A stretch of 64,000 bases of DNA from Saccharum officinarum (Eukaryota; Streptophyta; Magnoliopsida; Poales; Poaceae), in contig CM036159.1 in assembly GCA_020631735.1 (NCBI GenBank), forward strand, positions 24,281,511-24,345,510, given 5' to 3'. This document shows, piece after piece, positions 32,716 to 43,370 of this stretch (its first letter is position 1; every line of letters starts with the position of its first letter). The notes below the pieces were generated by a model. The model did no database searches. It was not told where the DNA came from and saw only the letters and a list, made by a program, of their open reading frames with translations. The translations under genes were made by a program, and so were the position numbers.

Positions 32716-34796
32716 CCTGTACGTCTCCACCAAGGCACCAACACATCATGCATATATATGGGGGTGGGTCATCCACAGAGTGAAACGTAATCGATCCAGC
32801 GATCCATATGATTAGCGGGGGAGCACCGGATGCTCCATTTGTATTAGCAGCTGACCCAATGGGCCCCTATGGTTATTATGGATAGATCCAAAATTTGCTA
32901 GCACACCAGCCATGGCCAGGCCTCCCTCATGGTTGGGTGCAGCTGTGCAGACAGCTCGATCAGCCATCGCCCTTGACGCACAGGCAGAACGGCACGAGTG
33001 GTCTGATCCATCGTCCCTCTGCTGTGTCATGGGTTGCACTAGGGCCCATTTGATTCACTTTTGTGGATCGGTTCGACAAACCACTGGATCAATCCGCTCC
33101 ACGCCCATCTTGTTCATGCAGGATGTGCTCCGCCTCACCAGGGAGCGCTCGGGTCCCGGCGCGCCGCCGCCACGGAAGCCCGACAGGTACCTGTCGTGTT
33201 TGGCCGTTCGGGTGCGGGAATGGGCGATTGAGCACGCGGGATAGGCCGAAAGCGTGCAGGAGAGGCTGCTGCCGCGGGGTTCACGGGGACTTGGCGAGCA
33301 AGGCCTACTCGGTTTCTATGATGAGCGAAAAAGGAGGAATAGCCTGCAGCTATTTTTAGAGAGCGGAGAGTCTGAGGCTTATTTTACACAAAATTCTCCA
33401 AATTAGAATACCTAACAAAAAAAAAGAGTCTCTCTAAGCGGTACAAATTCCAGATCAGAAAACCCAGCAATGAGGAAGTTTAACTCGTGGGCTTGTTGGG
33501 CCGTATGTCTAAGCAGTACAAATTCCAGATCAGAAAGCCCAGCAAAAATTAGGTAGGGTTCCCAGTTCCTTCTAGAATCTTCTCACTGGCACTCGACCTC
33601 TACAAGAGGTCTTCTCACGGGTACACCATGCCGCATCCTGCAATCCTCGCTAGCTAGAGGTGGAGATCCGGCTCCGCTCTGTCCTGCGAGCGCGAGGAGC
33701 GCGGCGCTCCTTTCCCGCGCGCGCCGAAGGCCGTCTTCATCCGTCTCCCTCGCGGCCCGCCGACTGCCGCGTTCCCGCTCCGCCCGTCGCATACCGCCAT
33801 CTCTGTAGGGACGCAATGTCGGCGCACCCCCGTGAAGCGATTCCGCCGCCCATGACCCGGGGAGAACCCAATCGCGGCGCCGGCAAGTCGGTCCCTATCC
33901 CCAGGCGCTCGGCGGCGGATCCTTTCCGTTGCAGACAGCAGATCCTAGTAGCATAAGTTGCTCCGGATGCGATGTCCCAAGAAGGCGGTGACGATGAGTT
34001 CCCCTCACCTACGTGCTACGGGAGCCACCCTGCTGCGTTGGTCTCCTCCGGTAAGTTTCCTGTGTCTGCGTGTTTGACATTCAGCTACATCATTGTAGAC
34101 GATGATGGTGCATTTGAGTTGGAAATGGCTTCGCTGAAGTTTAGTATGTACTGGCGAGTGCTTCTGTGCTTGCAACTGATTACTTCCACGTTTGTGTTAC
34201 GTACTAATTAGCATCCGTATGAGGTTGTGTCACTAATATGTTACAGAATAGGGTAGGTCAGGGCAATGCAATTTTTTATGTAATCAGAAAGGGCAGGGAA
34301 AGTGTTGTGCAAGCATCATGATCCGTACTTAATAAATGGTTCTAGCAAAACTAAACATGTCAGGGTTCAGGGGTGTAGTGATCTTGCAATATTTCTGCTG
34401 CCTTTACAATATCTTACATGTTCTGTTCTTGTCATGCTCATTGTGGCAATGCAAATTTAGTTGATTAAGATAACTCAAGGTTATGAGGAAATCTGGTATT
34501 TTCCCAGAACAACTTTCTCCAACTTCCAGTGGCTAGTAGGGTTATGTTATTTTCAGTTCCCTTTGTCAGACAATGAGCAATACTACTGCCTATGTAGTAA
34601 TGTTGGCATGTACTACTACCTATTAGCATAGATTACTTTACTAATTCTGAATTTGATTAACTTGACATTATGTAATGTTCTCACAGTCGCACAGCTGCCT
34701 ATTACCTACCTGTTGCCAATCTGAGTGTGTCATGTTGTCTTCATTTTATTGCCCCTTTACCCTGGGGTTTTCCCCATTCTTATGTTGCTTCTGAAA
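32716..34796 (+). other. Copy B of the snoRNA promoter and leader region
   Basis: It repeats 22047-24128 with a few substitutions. The duplicated site II modules are at 33435-33568, the telo-box-like TAGGGTT follows at 33554-33560, and the putative first exon ends at 34050 before GTAAGTTT. Confidence 0.45.
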
Positions 34797-34870
34797 AATG
34801 AATGATGAATTGCATTTTAGCTTATGTTTCGGCACTGGTCATGCTACCACTAGGAGGATACTGAGTTATT
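34797..34870 (+). ncRNA. Candidate box C/D snoRNA, copy B
   Basis: Identical to 24129-24202, with ATGATGA and CTGA boxes and a short terminal stem. Confidence 0.35.
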
Positions 34871-35748
34871 CCGCTACAAATTGTTATGTTCAAACGCTGA
34901 AAAATCTGGTTTAATCAATGGCACTTGAAGCCTCCTTCCTAGCTGGCAGCCAATTTTCCTGGTCGGCTGCCAGCTGTAGCTGGCAGCTGCCACAGCTGCC
35001 TCCCTGCATCCTGTCCGGACTGGGCGGCTGGATGCTGCTGGCCTTGGCTGGCTTGACGACTGCTCTGTGGCCAGCGCATGGGTGGTACAACGGGAAATGG
35101 CTCTGAACCTTGCAATCTGATGAAGTCAGGAGAAACTCGATGAAAATAACTAATGACATGGCTGTTTCAAAAAATGGTATTTTGGGTAGCTGCTGTGGTA
35201 CAGTTGTATTTTGGGGGTCAATTTTTTTTTTTTGGAGAGTTGTTTTTTATCCAAATTTTATGGATGCTCTTTGAGTTTCTCTTATTTCGACCCCAAAACA
35301 CATGCACGTTGACATAATCTGTCCCAACGCCCTCCTCTTTGCTCTCAGTTTGTCATCGCAGCCTATCGATTTGGATAGATATTTGGCCTTTGCCTTCTCT
35401 AGATTGCTGAGATCGAGAGTTTGCTCTTCCTGAGTTTGTCGTGTTGATCACACTTTCTTTTCTTGCTTGAATTTTTGCTCCACCTATTTATTAATGGGAG
35501 GTTGGTCATTTATGAGGAGCTGTGGTTTCTAGATTTGATGGCCATGGCGTCCTTCTTCCAGCCGCTCCCAGATCAATCTGGGGCTCTAATAGCCGCAGCC
35601 CGAATAAACGATGGGCTTCTGGTTACGCACCCTTGCACATCAATTTGATTGCTGCAGCTCTATGTTGTAGCCATTTTTTTCTCTTCAATCAATGTTAGTT
35701 GGGACCTGGTGATGAGTAGATCTGCATCTGCTGCTGCTGCTGCTGCAT

Positions 35749-35842
35749 GGCAGTGATGACAAAAAGGTTATTTGGTTGATTATGATTCTTAATGCCATTT
35801 AAGGATCAAGTCGTGATGACCTTATTTGTGCGTGTCTGAGCC
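35749..35842 (+). ncRNA. Box C/D snoRNA A, copy B
   Basis: Identical to 25080-25173. Confidence 0.75.
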
Positions 35843-36137
35843 AATGCAATGCAGAGTCCATGTTTACCAACCTTTCTGCTGATCTTTTCATCCTCGATTT
35901 TTATTCCTGCTGTTACTTCCTGGCAGAGGTGGTCTCGTGTCTGATCCTTTTGTGTTCTTGAAACTTTTGCTCTACTAAGGATTTTGCACTATTGTTTATT
36001 TGATTTTGGTCGTGGGATGATCAGGGTGCAAATATCCTTTTATCTGCAGTTGACAGGATAAATGACAAAGGGATATATTTCATCTTGTATTTATGTGTGT
36101 CGATTGGATTTCTTAGTGTCTTTGGCTCATCTGGCAC

Positions 36138-36228
36138 GGCTGGGATGACGAAAACATACATTTCTCGATCCTGATACTTGATTTTTTTCAAGGACCAAAC
36201 TTTGATGACCTTTATGCGTGTCTGAGCC
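36138..36228 (+). ncRNA. Box C/D snoRNA B, copy B
   Basis: Identical to 25470-25560. Confidence 0.75.
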
Positions 36229-36295
36229 AATGCAGATGAGTATGTTTTCCTTATTTATTGTTACAAGGTTATGGCCTTTTCGTGCATCTGGGTTA

Positions 36296-36669
36296 GGCCT
36301 GGTTTAGTTCCAAAAAAAATTTGGGTTCACCTATCACATCGAATGTTTGGACACATGCATGGAGTACTAAATGTAGAGGAAAAAAAAACCTAATTGCACA
36401 GTTTGGTTGGAAAACACGAGACAAATCTTTTAAGGCTAATTAGGCCATGATTAGCCTTAAGTGCTACAGTAACCCCATGTGCTAATGATGGATTAATTAG
36501 GCTTAATAAATTCGCCTCGCAGTTTCTAGGCGAGCTATGTAATTAGTTTTTTTATTAGTATCCGAAAACTGCTTCTGATATCCCATAAAACATCTGATGT
36601 GACACCTAAAAATTTTATTTTCGTGAACTAAACACCTAAAAATTTTATTTTCGTGAACTAAACACAGCC
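36296..36669. mobile_element. Tourist-like MITE between snoRNAs, copy B
   Basis: The same insertion as 25628-26001, with TTA target duplication. Confidence 0.85.
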
Positions 36670-36677
36670 TTATTTAG

Positions 36678-36776
36678 GGTGGCTGTGATGACAAAAATGT
36701 TCGATTCTCGATGCTGAGACTTGATTTATTCAAGGACCATGTTTTGATGAGCTCTGTGCGTGTCTGAGCCATCACC
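36678..36776 (+). ncRNA. Box C/D snoRNA C, copy B
   Basis: Identical to 26010-26108. Confidence 0.8.
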
Positions 36777-38120
36777 TTCCTTCTTTGCTTGAAAACTGAA
36801 CCTTTTTTGTTGCCCACGGTATATTTGAGTTCTCTTTGCCTGAAGTGAATGTTATTGGCGGCTTGTCTACTGTGATATTTGGAGATTTTGCAGATTGGAA
36901 CGGGTTGCTCTGGTCCAAACCATGACACTAACTGTGTTGTGGCGATAGAGATAATAATCACTTTTTCCTGGATGAGATATCAGTATCACCTATCTTTATT
37001 CTTCGCACGAAAAGTATGTCCTTTTTCTGTCGTCCCTGGCTTATTTGAGTTTTGTTTAGCTCAGTTTTGCTTTCTTTATTCACTTATGGTGACAATACTC
37101 TCCAAAATGATGCTAGTGGTTACTTGTCTGTTGTGATTTTTGGCTAGTTCTCAAGTTGGATAGATTGCTCTGCACTGCTTCAGTCTTTTGCGTTCTCAGA
37201 TGTTAATATGTCATCATAGTTGTTCTGGATGATCATCCGTATGAGCAGTCATAGATCCTTTTCTTGCATCGAACTGTCATACATGAACTTGGATTCTTTT
37301 GTGGCCATCGAATTGTCATACATGAACTTGGGTTCTTTTGTGGCCACCTGGCTGCTGTCCTATCCAGGCCATGGTTCGAATTATCATACATGAATCCCAT
37401 ATATCGGTGTAGCCGTTGAGCAGGAATTATGTTTGGAACCCTGGCAGGATTGTTTTTGGAAATGCACTCTAAAAGTTCTCAAATATATGAAATGAATAAC
37501 TGTGTGATTGCAGTAGTTAGTTTTGTGACTTATCAAAGGGTTTCCTACAAATGGTACTCAGTTATTCCTGTCAACTCTAACCCTACGTTGCAGCCATTGT
37601 GAAGGTCAAATGACAGTTACGTGTTTATCTTCATGCGTTTAATCTATATTTCAGTAGTCCATGAGAAAAATATAATTAAGGGTGTGTCTGGGGTGTAATC
37701 AGGGTTTCGAAACTCTTATTTAATTTAATATTATGATGATGCAGCTCTCCTGCATGTCCGGAAAAAAGTGTGAGAAAAATTTGCATGGCTAAAGTAGTTC
37801 CTTGGAACCTTGCTTACTAGAGCTGGTTTTTCAAACAGTTTTCTGTTGATCAAAATGGATCTCTGAAGTTCCTGTTGAAAGTTAGACATGAAACATCTAG
37901 CAAGCAAGATATCATCTGACGCAAACTAGAATTTGTTTAAGATACAGCCAGATTCAGAAGAACTGATAATTCAACTAGCTAAATGCTACAAAACAGAAAT
38001 ACAAATGTAGATAGCGAGCATGCATGGGGCAAACAATGTGGTCATTTGAACCTTCTTTTTCTGACCATTGTTTGCTTCCATGGTGAGACATCTATGTCAA
38101 GCTCTCCATGGATTGAGGAA
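36777..38120. other. snoRNA-GRF spacer, copy B
   Basis: Repeats 26109-27452. No further gene is seen. Confidence 0.4.
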
Positions 38121-41100
38121 TCATGGTGCATGGTCAAGATTCAATAACCAACCATATGACCTTGATTCACACTTGCTTAAGTCCTCACTATTCTTGGAGT
38201 TGGTTAAGATCTCGCCTAGAGGTCCACCTTGAGGCATCTCCCAAGAGCTTGATATGCAATCCTGCTGCACTTGTGTCATGTTAGGTGTAAGGCAGGTAGA
38301 TCGTGGACCGTCTGCAGAATAGAAAGTCGATGAAACTAGCATGGAATCAGAATATTTGTTCTTTTCTGACTCCGTCTTCTCATTCTGGGCTAGGCTGAAA
38401 TTTTGAAGGACTGATTGGAGGGATTCAGCATCATGGTGCTGTGTGGAGGAAATGCTCTTGTGGCTAGGCTGGTTGCCACCCCAGGCTTTCAGTATTGTGT
38501 CTGAGTTTGACTCATTTTCCAGTGTGGGACCTAACTTATCTGGTTTGTTCTGCTGCTTCAGTTGAGAGAGCAGGGACAAGGTGGGCTGGCTATTCGTAGA
38601 ATTAAGCAGCAAAGAGTTGTCCTCCGTCGGTTTGTTTGCTTTCTCTCTGCTCAACATTGTCCTGAAAATGTGTACAAGGTTTTAGAAATGGGAATTATTA
38701 TGACTGCTAAGTGGCAACTAAAATCAAAATAATCTTATATATAACCATAATAACATACTAACACTATTCCAGAATGTAACATACTAACACTATTCCAAAA
38801 TGTAAAACCCTGTTCGCTTATCTACTTTTCAGCCATAGAACAGTGTTTTCCTCTCACAACATTTCAGCATAAGCACCAATATAAGCCAAATTTCAGCATA
38901 AGCGAACAGGGTTTAACATCGTCGGTGCTCTTAATAGGATGCAAGTATTAAGTTGGGATTTTATTATTCAGATATGATGCTAAAACAGGGTGCCTCATAT
39001 AAGGAGATGACTCTGGTGGAAGAATATAGTATTTACCTGTTTAAACTATCTGTCCAACAGCTGACAGTGCCTGGCTTGGAGTCATTAACTTTTGCCTTCT
39101 TCAAGCTACCTTGTGGCCCAGCACATGGCAATGAGCTAGCAGCAGCAGGCACCTCCTTGGTGGTCTTTTTGGGTTGGTTTTCCACAGGCTTTCTTGAACG
39201 GTGACGGTTTCTGTTGATGTGCCGCTCACAGTACTTGTGATCAGCCATTGCCTCCTTGGAGCATCGCCACTTCTTTCCATCTGTTCGTCGGCATCTTCCA
39301 GGCTCTGGGTCAGAGTCTGCATTTGTGTAGCCTTGATAGAGAGGCCTCCAGCTCACTGCATTAGAGAAGTTTGTCAAGCTCTGATTACATTTATATTCAA
39401 AGCAATACTGTGGTTATTCTTAATGGCATATGATTGTTTGGGTACAAAATGGTGGTAACATTTTGGTGTAAGATCTTTGTAGTTCCATGGCATTCATACA
39501 TTGAACTTAATGATTTGTATTTTCAAATGCTACAGAGCTGCCAACATTTTTATTTACCATGTAACGCTACAAAAGCATCCATTTGTGCAAAATAGTACTT
39601 CTCTTCTATCTTGGTTTATTGCAAGTGCTAGTAGTTTTGAAGTAGAGAACCTTAGTTTTCTGATTCAGAATATGCATGCATACCTCTATTGGATGATCTG
39701 AAGCTCTTGCTGATTGAAATGAGCAGGCTGGAAGGTATGGGGGCCTTTGCATTGAGATACTTGTATATCAGAGCCTGGTGCTCCAGCTCCATCCACTGCG
39801 AGGGAGTAAATGGCCTCTTGGTCCTGGACAGCAGGAAAGCCTGCTCGCTTGGGCCTCCAAAATCCAAGCCTAGCCCTTGTTTAGATGGTGTCAAAATTCC
39901 AAGTTTTTTCACTCTCTCTCCATCACATCAATTTTTAACCGCTTGCATGGAGTATTAAATATAGGTAAAAAAACTAACTAATTACACAGTTTAGTTGTAA
40001 ATCACGAGATGAATCTTTTGAGCCTAGTTGGTCCACGATTGGACGATATTTGTCAAATAAGACGAAAGTGGTACTATTCATCGGTTTGAAATTTTTTCCC
40101 AATCTAAACAAGGGCCTAGATGATGGCGAAACAAGGAGAATATTTAGTCTGACCAAATCTGAAATGCTGAAGCAAAACATCAACCTTATCTCCAGAGACG
40201 CGCATGGTGAAGGGAGCGCCAAGACAAAAGTGTAAAGGTAAAAAAGCAGATGAAATGTTTACGGGGGCAGCCTTGCCTTGGCCGGGGAGAGAGGGGCCCA
40301 GGCCCCAGGGAGAGCTCTCTAGCGTTGTGCAAATCCCTATGGCCGCTACGCTAGGCCCCTCCATGTAGCATAGCATTCATGAGAGCTCATCAAGTTCCAT
40401 GAATGCTGCACCTCTGTTCTCCTTTTGACTTTTGCTTTTCTTTTTGAGGGCTGGTTTAGATGCAAAAATTTTTACAAAATGGGCACCGTAATTTTTTCGT
40501 TGTTATTTAGTAAATATTGTTCAATCATGGTCTAAATAGGCTTAAAAAATTCGTCTCGTCTATTTCGTCTAAACTGTGTAATTAGTTTTATTTTTTATTT
40601 ATATTTAATGCTTCATATATACGTTCAAAGATTCGATGTGACGGAGAATCTACTGTTCTTTTGCAAAATTTTCTGGATGAGAAACACTACTACTGCCGCT
40701 GTCTATCATGTTTTTTTTTTGCAGAGAACATATCCATCCAAGAACATGCAGAATGGCATCTTGGTTCTACTTCTACTTTCTACAGTGCGTATGGAAGGAG
40801 GAATGAATGGGCACGACATCTTGGTCCTACAGTGTGTATGAAAGGAAGGGAGAATGAACGGGCATTCCCAGGGAAGAATGTGTTGTTGAGGACTGAGGCG
40901 GCATCCAAACCTGAGGGCAATGTGTGAGCCGCCTTGGAGAACCTGAGCATCTTCTGTTCGTCGAGGAAGGGGGAGGGGTAGGGGCCAGCTGCTGCCTGGG
41001 TGAGGGCTGCTCGCTTGAGAAGACCCAGGTCGCCGCTGCCCCTGGGCGATGGCGCGGTGATGGCGATGCCTTGCTGCAGCCCCATCACATCCCCGACTCC

Positions 41101-41139
41101 GAGCTCCATGCCCGCAGCAGCACAAAACTCAGCACTCAT
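38121..41139 (-). CDS. GRF: Growth-regulating factor (GRF), four exons, copy B
   Basis: Exons on the minus strand are 41139-40911, 39869-39684, 39355-39037 and 38661-38121. They encode the same 424 residues as copy A, with QLQ in exon 2 and WRC in exon 3. The differences lie outside the coding sequence. Intron 1 is longer because of MITEs at 39873-40115 and 40448-40676, and a third MITE sits 34 bp upstream of the TATA box. The first of these is inserted exactly at the intron 1 acceptor. Its CTA target duplication (TAG on the gene strand) leaves one acceptor AG on each side of the MITE. If the upstream AG is used, translation runs 12 codons into the MITE ([12 protein letters not shown]) and stops before QLQ. 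If the restored AG is used, the normal protein results. Confidence 0.88.
38806..38914. mobile_element. Foldback MITE in GRF intron 3, copy B
   Basis: The same insertion as 28138-28246. Confidence 0.8.
39180..39200 (-). promoter_or_regulatory. miR396 target site, GRF copy B
   Basis: Identical to the site at 28512-28532. Confidence 0.93.
39873..40115. mobile_element. Tourist-like MITE at the GRF intron 1 splice acceptor
   Basis: The ends GCCCTTGTTTAGATGG and CAATCTAAACAAGGGC are flanked by CTA on both sides (39870-39872, 40116-40118). Copy A has the single CTA (29202-29204) and no element, so the empty site is known exactly. The length is 243 bp. It belongs to the same family as 16292, 41354 and 44998. 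Confidence 0.95.
40448..40676. mobile_element. Tourist-like MITE in GRF intron 1, right end damaged
   Basis: It begins GGGCTGGTTTAGATGC and has typical inner sequence (TAAACTGTGTAATTAGTT, GATTCGATGTGACGG), but ends in TTTTCTGGATG without the expected GTTTAG complement. Copy A has about 17 unrelated bases (29534-29550) at this place. Insertion here was accompanied by a small deletion, or copy A was rearranged. Confidence 0.7.
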
Positions 41140-41313
41140 TTGGGGGAGAAGGAGAAGAGGCTGCTGATGAGAGAGTGGATGCTGGTGCGCATTGTTGGGG
41201 ACAGGCTGGTTGGTTTTGAGGAGAGAGGGAGAGGGAGAGAGAAGGTGGGTGTGCTTTTCGGGTGGGAGGCAGGGTGTGTGTGGTGGCTCTTTGGGGACTT
41301 AGGGGGGTGGCCC

Positions 41314-41320
41314 TTAAATA
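41314..41320 (-). promoter_or_regulatory. GRF TATA box, copy B
   Basis: TATTTAA on the minus strand, about 175 bp upstream of the ATG, as in copy A. The MITE at 41354 begins 34 bp further upstream. Confidence 0.6.
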
Positions 41321-41353
41321 GCACCAGTCCTTTCATCCATTCCTTTGGCTTTG

Positions 41354-41592
41354 GCCCTTGTTTAGATTGAAGAAAATTTCAACCCGATGAATAGTATCAC
41401 TTTCGTCTTATTTGGCAAATATTGTCCAATCATAGACCAACTAGGCTCAAAAGATTCATCTCATGATTTCCAACTAAACTGTGTAATTAGTTATTTTTTT
41501 ACCTACATTTAATACTCCATACAAGCGGTTAAAAATTGATGTGACGGAGAGAGTGAAAAAACTTGGAACTTTAAGGCAAACTAAACAAGGCC
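41354..41592. mobile_element. Tourist-like MITE in the GRF proximal promoter
   Basis: The ends GCCCTTGTTTAGATTG and AAACTAAACAAGGCC are flanked by TTG (41351-41353, 41593-41595). It is 239 bp, inserted in the opposite orientation to 39873. Copy A shows the empty site GGCTTTGGATGAG at 30220-30232. Confidence 0.95.
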
Positions 41593-41609
41593 TTGGATGA
41601 GTTTTGAGC

Positions 41610-41978
41610 GATTTCCTTTTGGGAGTTTTTGAGCTCAAAATACAATACTGTTAGAGTACTGTACAACATTTTCTAGGGTTTTATTATTCAGCCTGTTCGC
41701 TTTAGCTTTCAACCGTTTATTTTCAGTGAGTCAGCAGTGTTTTTCTCTCGCACCAAATCAGCCGCCAAGAGCACCAGTGACAGTGAGTTGACAGCGGGTA
41801 CCACGGATGGTGTAGCAGTGAGTTGTTAAAGCAGAATCTCAATCTACAACCAAAGGTGCTAACCCCACACGTAGTATGATTGATGATCACCGAAAGGCCC
41901 TACTACGGCCCCTGCCTCTTGAAAATAGGTCTGTCTGCGTTTTCTTTCATCGCCATTGGTGTGAAGTGAGTGAACTCA
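41610..41978. other. Intergenic right of the overlap
   Basis: Unique sequence beyond the end of copy A. A decayed GTTCGCTTTAGC foldback end lies at 41694-41710. No gene. Confidence 0.4.
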
Positions 41979-42220
41979 GGCCTTGTTCACTTCCCATCCC
42001 AATCCAAAATATTTCCTCTTTCACCCATCACATCAAATCTTTCGACGTATGCATGGAGCATTAAATGTAGGTAAAAAAGATAACTAATTGCATAGTTTGT
42101 CTGTAAATGTCGGGACGAATCTTTTGAGCCTAGTTAGTCCATGATTGACAAATTTTGCCAAATAACAACGACAGATGCTACAGTAACTTTTCACATACTT
42201 TTCGCGAAGTGAACACACCC
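41979..42220. mobile_element. Tourist-like MITE
   Basis: The ends GGCCTTGTTCACTTCC and GCGAAGTGAACACACCC are flanked by TCA on both sides. The length is 242 bp. Confidence 0.8.
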
Positions 42221-42251
42221 TCACATGTCATGTACTCGCCCCAACCTTTAA

Positions 42252-42494
42252 GGCAGTGTTTAGATTGTTCAAAATTCCAAAATTTTACAAGATTCCCGGT
42301 CACATCAAATCTTTGGACGTAGGCATGGAGCATTAAATGTAGGTAAAAAAAATAACTAATTGCACAGTTTGTCTGTAAATGTCGAGACGAATCTTTTAAG
42401 CCTAGTTAGTCCATGATTGGATAAATTTTACCAAATAACAACGAAAAGTGCTACATGAACTTTACAACCACTTTACACCCGTCTAAGCACACCC
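42252..42494. mobile_element. Tourist-like MITE, relative of its left neighbour
   Basis: It starts GGCAGTGTTTAGATTG, ends CGTCTAAGCACACCC and is flanked by TAA. Its inside is close to the element at 41979 (GTTTGTCTGTAAATGTCG, CGAATCTTTT). Only 31 bp separate the two insertions. Confidence 0.8.
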
Positions 42495-42949
42495 TAAGTT
42501 TAAGGGAAAAGGCGTGGTGTGTGTTTGGCGGGGGGGCCGTGGCGGAGAGAGGGGGCGGCGGTACGTTGCGTGAGTAACTTCTGCGAGCTAGTACTGGTAC
42601 TTGTAGTTCAATAACTAGAGCTTTTGTATCCTTGCAGGTAAATACGAGGAAGTAAATGGCGAGGCTTCATCCATGTGATGGCCACATTGCTATAAACTGT
42701 GGGGTATTGACTCCTGGAGGGGTGAGAGTGAGAAAGGAACTTTACTGCTTGAGCCGGCCTTGTTTACCAGTCTTTGTGTGTGATGGTAAAAGATGTGCCC
42801 CATCCCATAATTCCCATCTCGGTGAAACCTTGTGGAGTACGACTACTGCGGTAAGATTGAGCCTTAAACAAACATGTACTAGTAGTAAGTACGTAAGGCT
42901 AACTTGACATTTACGAATATATTATTACTAGAGCATGGGGAGATCTTAC
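42495..42949 (+). other. Intergenic, unassigned short frame
   Basis: A frame of 83 codons begins at 42656 (MARLHPCDGHIAINCGVLTPGG) after an acceptor-like CCTTGCAG at 42631-42638. It has no recognised relatives and is not called as a gene. Confidence 0.25.
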
Positions 42950-43370
42950 CCGCTGGGTCTCCAGATACCCCTGTCCTTCACCCTGTTTGCCTATGAAATA
43001 GTATTTCATAAGCCAAATTTCAGCATAAACGGCCTAACACGAGGACGAGGTGTAATTGCTGCAGTAATACTGGTAACAGGAGCAGGCACTCCTACCGCTA
43101 CTAGGCCAGCTTGGTTGGGGCGCCCTGATCGCTTGAACGTATTAGCTTAGCTTATCAGTCATGGTATAGTATTTTTTTTTCTCATAACAAATCAGCCAAC
43201 GGTACTTTCAATCATGGTTTATCAGAAAACAGGGCGCGGTCTCCCGATACCCCTATCCTTTGCTTTAGGCCTCTACTGAAGCAAGCACAAACACGATGAC
43301 GAGGTGTTCTTGCCGCAGTAACAGGAGCAGGCACTCCTACCGCCACAGCTTGATCGCTTGGTCAAAATCT
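42950..43370. repeat. Degenerate tandem duplication of about 280 bp
   Basis: TCTCC(A/C)GATACCCCT starts both halves, at about 42958 and 43240. Both later carry AACAGGAGCAGGCACTCCTACCGC, at about 43074 and 43320. GTTCG-type MITE fragments (GCCAAATTTCAGCATAA) are mixed in. Confidence 0.6.

Larger units (their letters stand above)
30340..41609. repeat. Copy B of the near-identical segment (right contig start)
   Basis: It matches copy A (19654-30239) and starts at the first base after the gap, in the middle of the MULE transposase. It is 684 bp longer than A, almost all of it from the three MITEs at 39873, 40448 and 41354. The sequence continues past the end of copy A into 41610 onward without a break. 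Confidence 0.9.

Noticed and set aside
19654..41609. Real tandem duplication of the GRF and snoRNA genes
   Set aside because: Considered first. Both borders coincide with a 100-N gap and divergence is at allele level, so overlapping allelic contigs are simpler. It is not excluded without reads.
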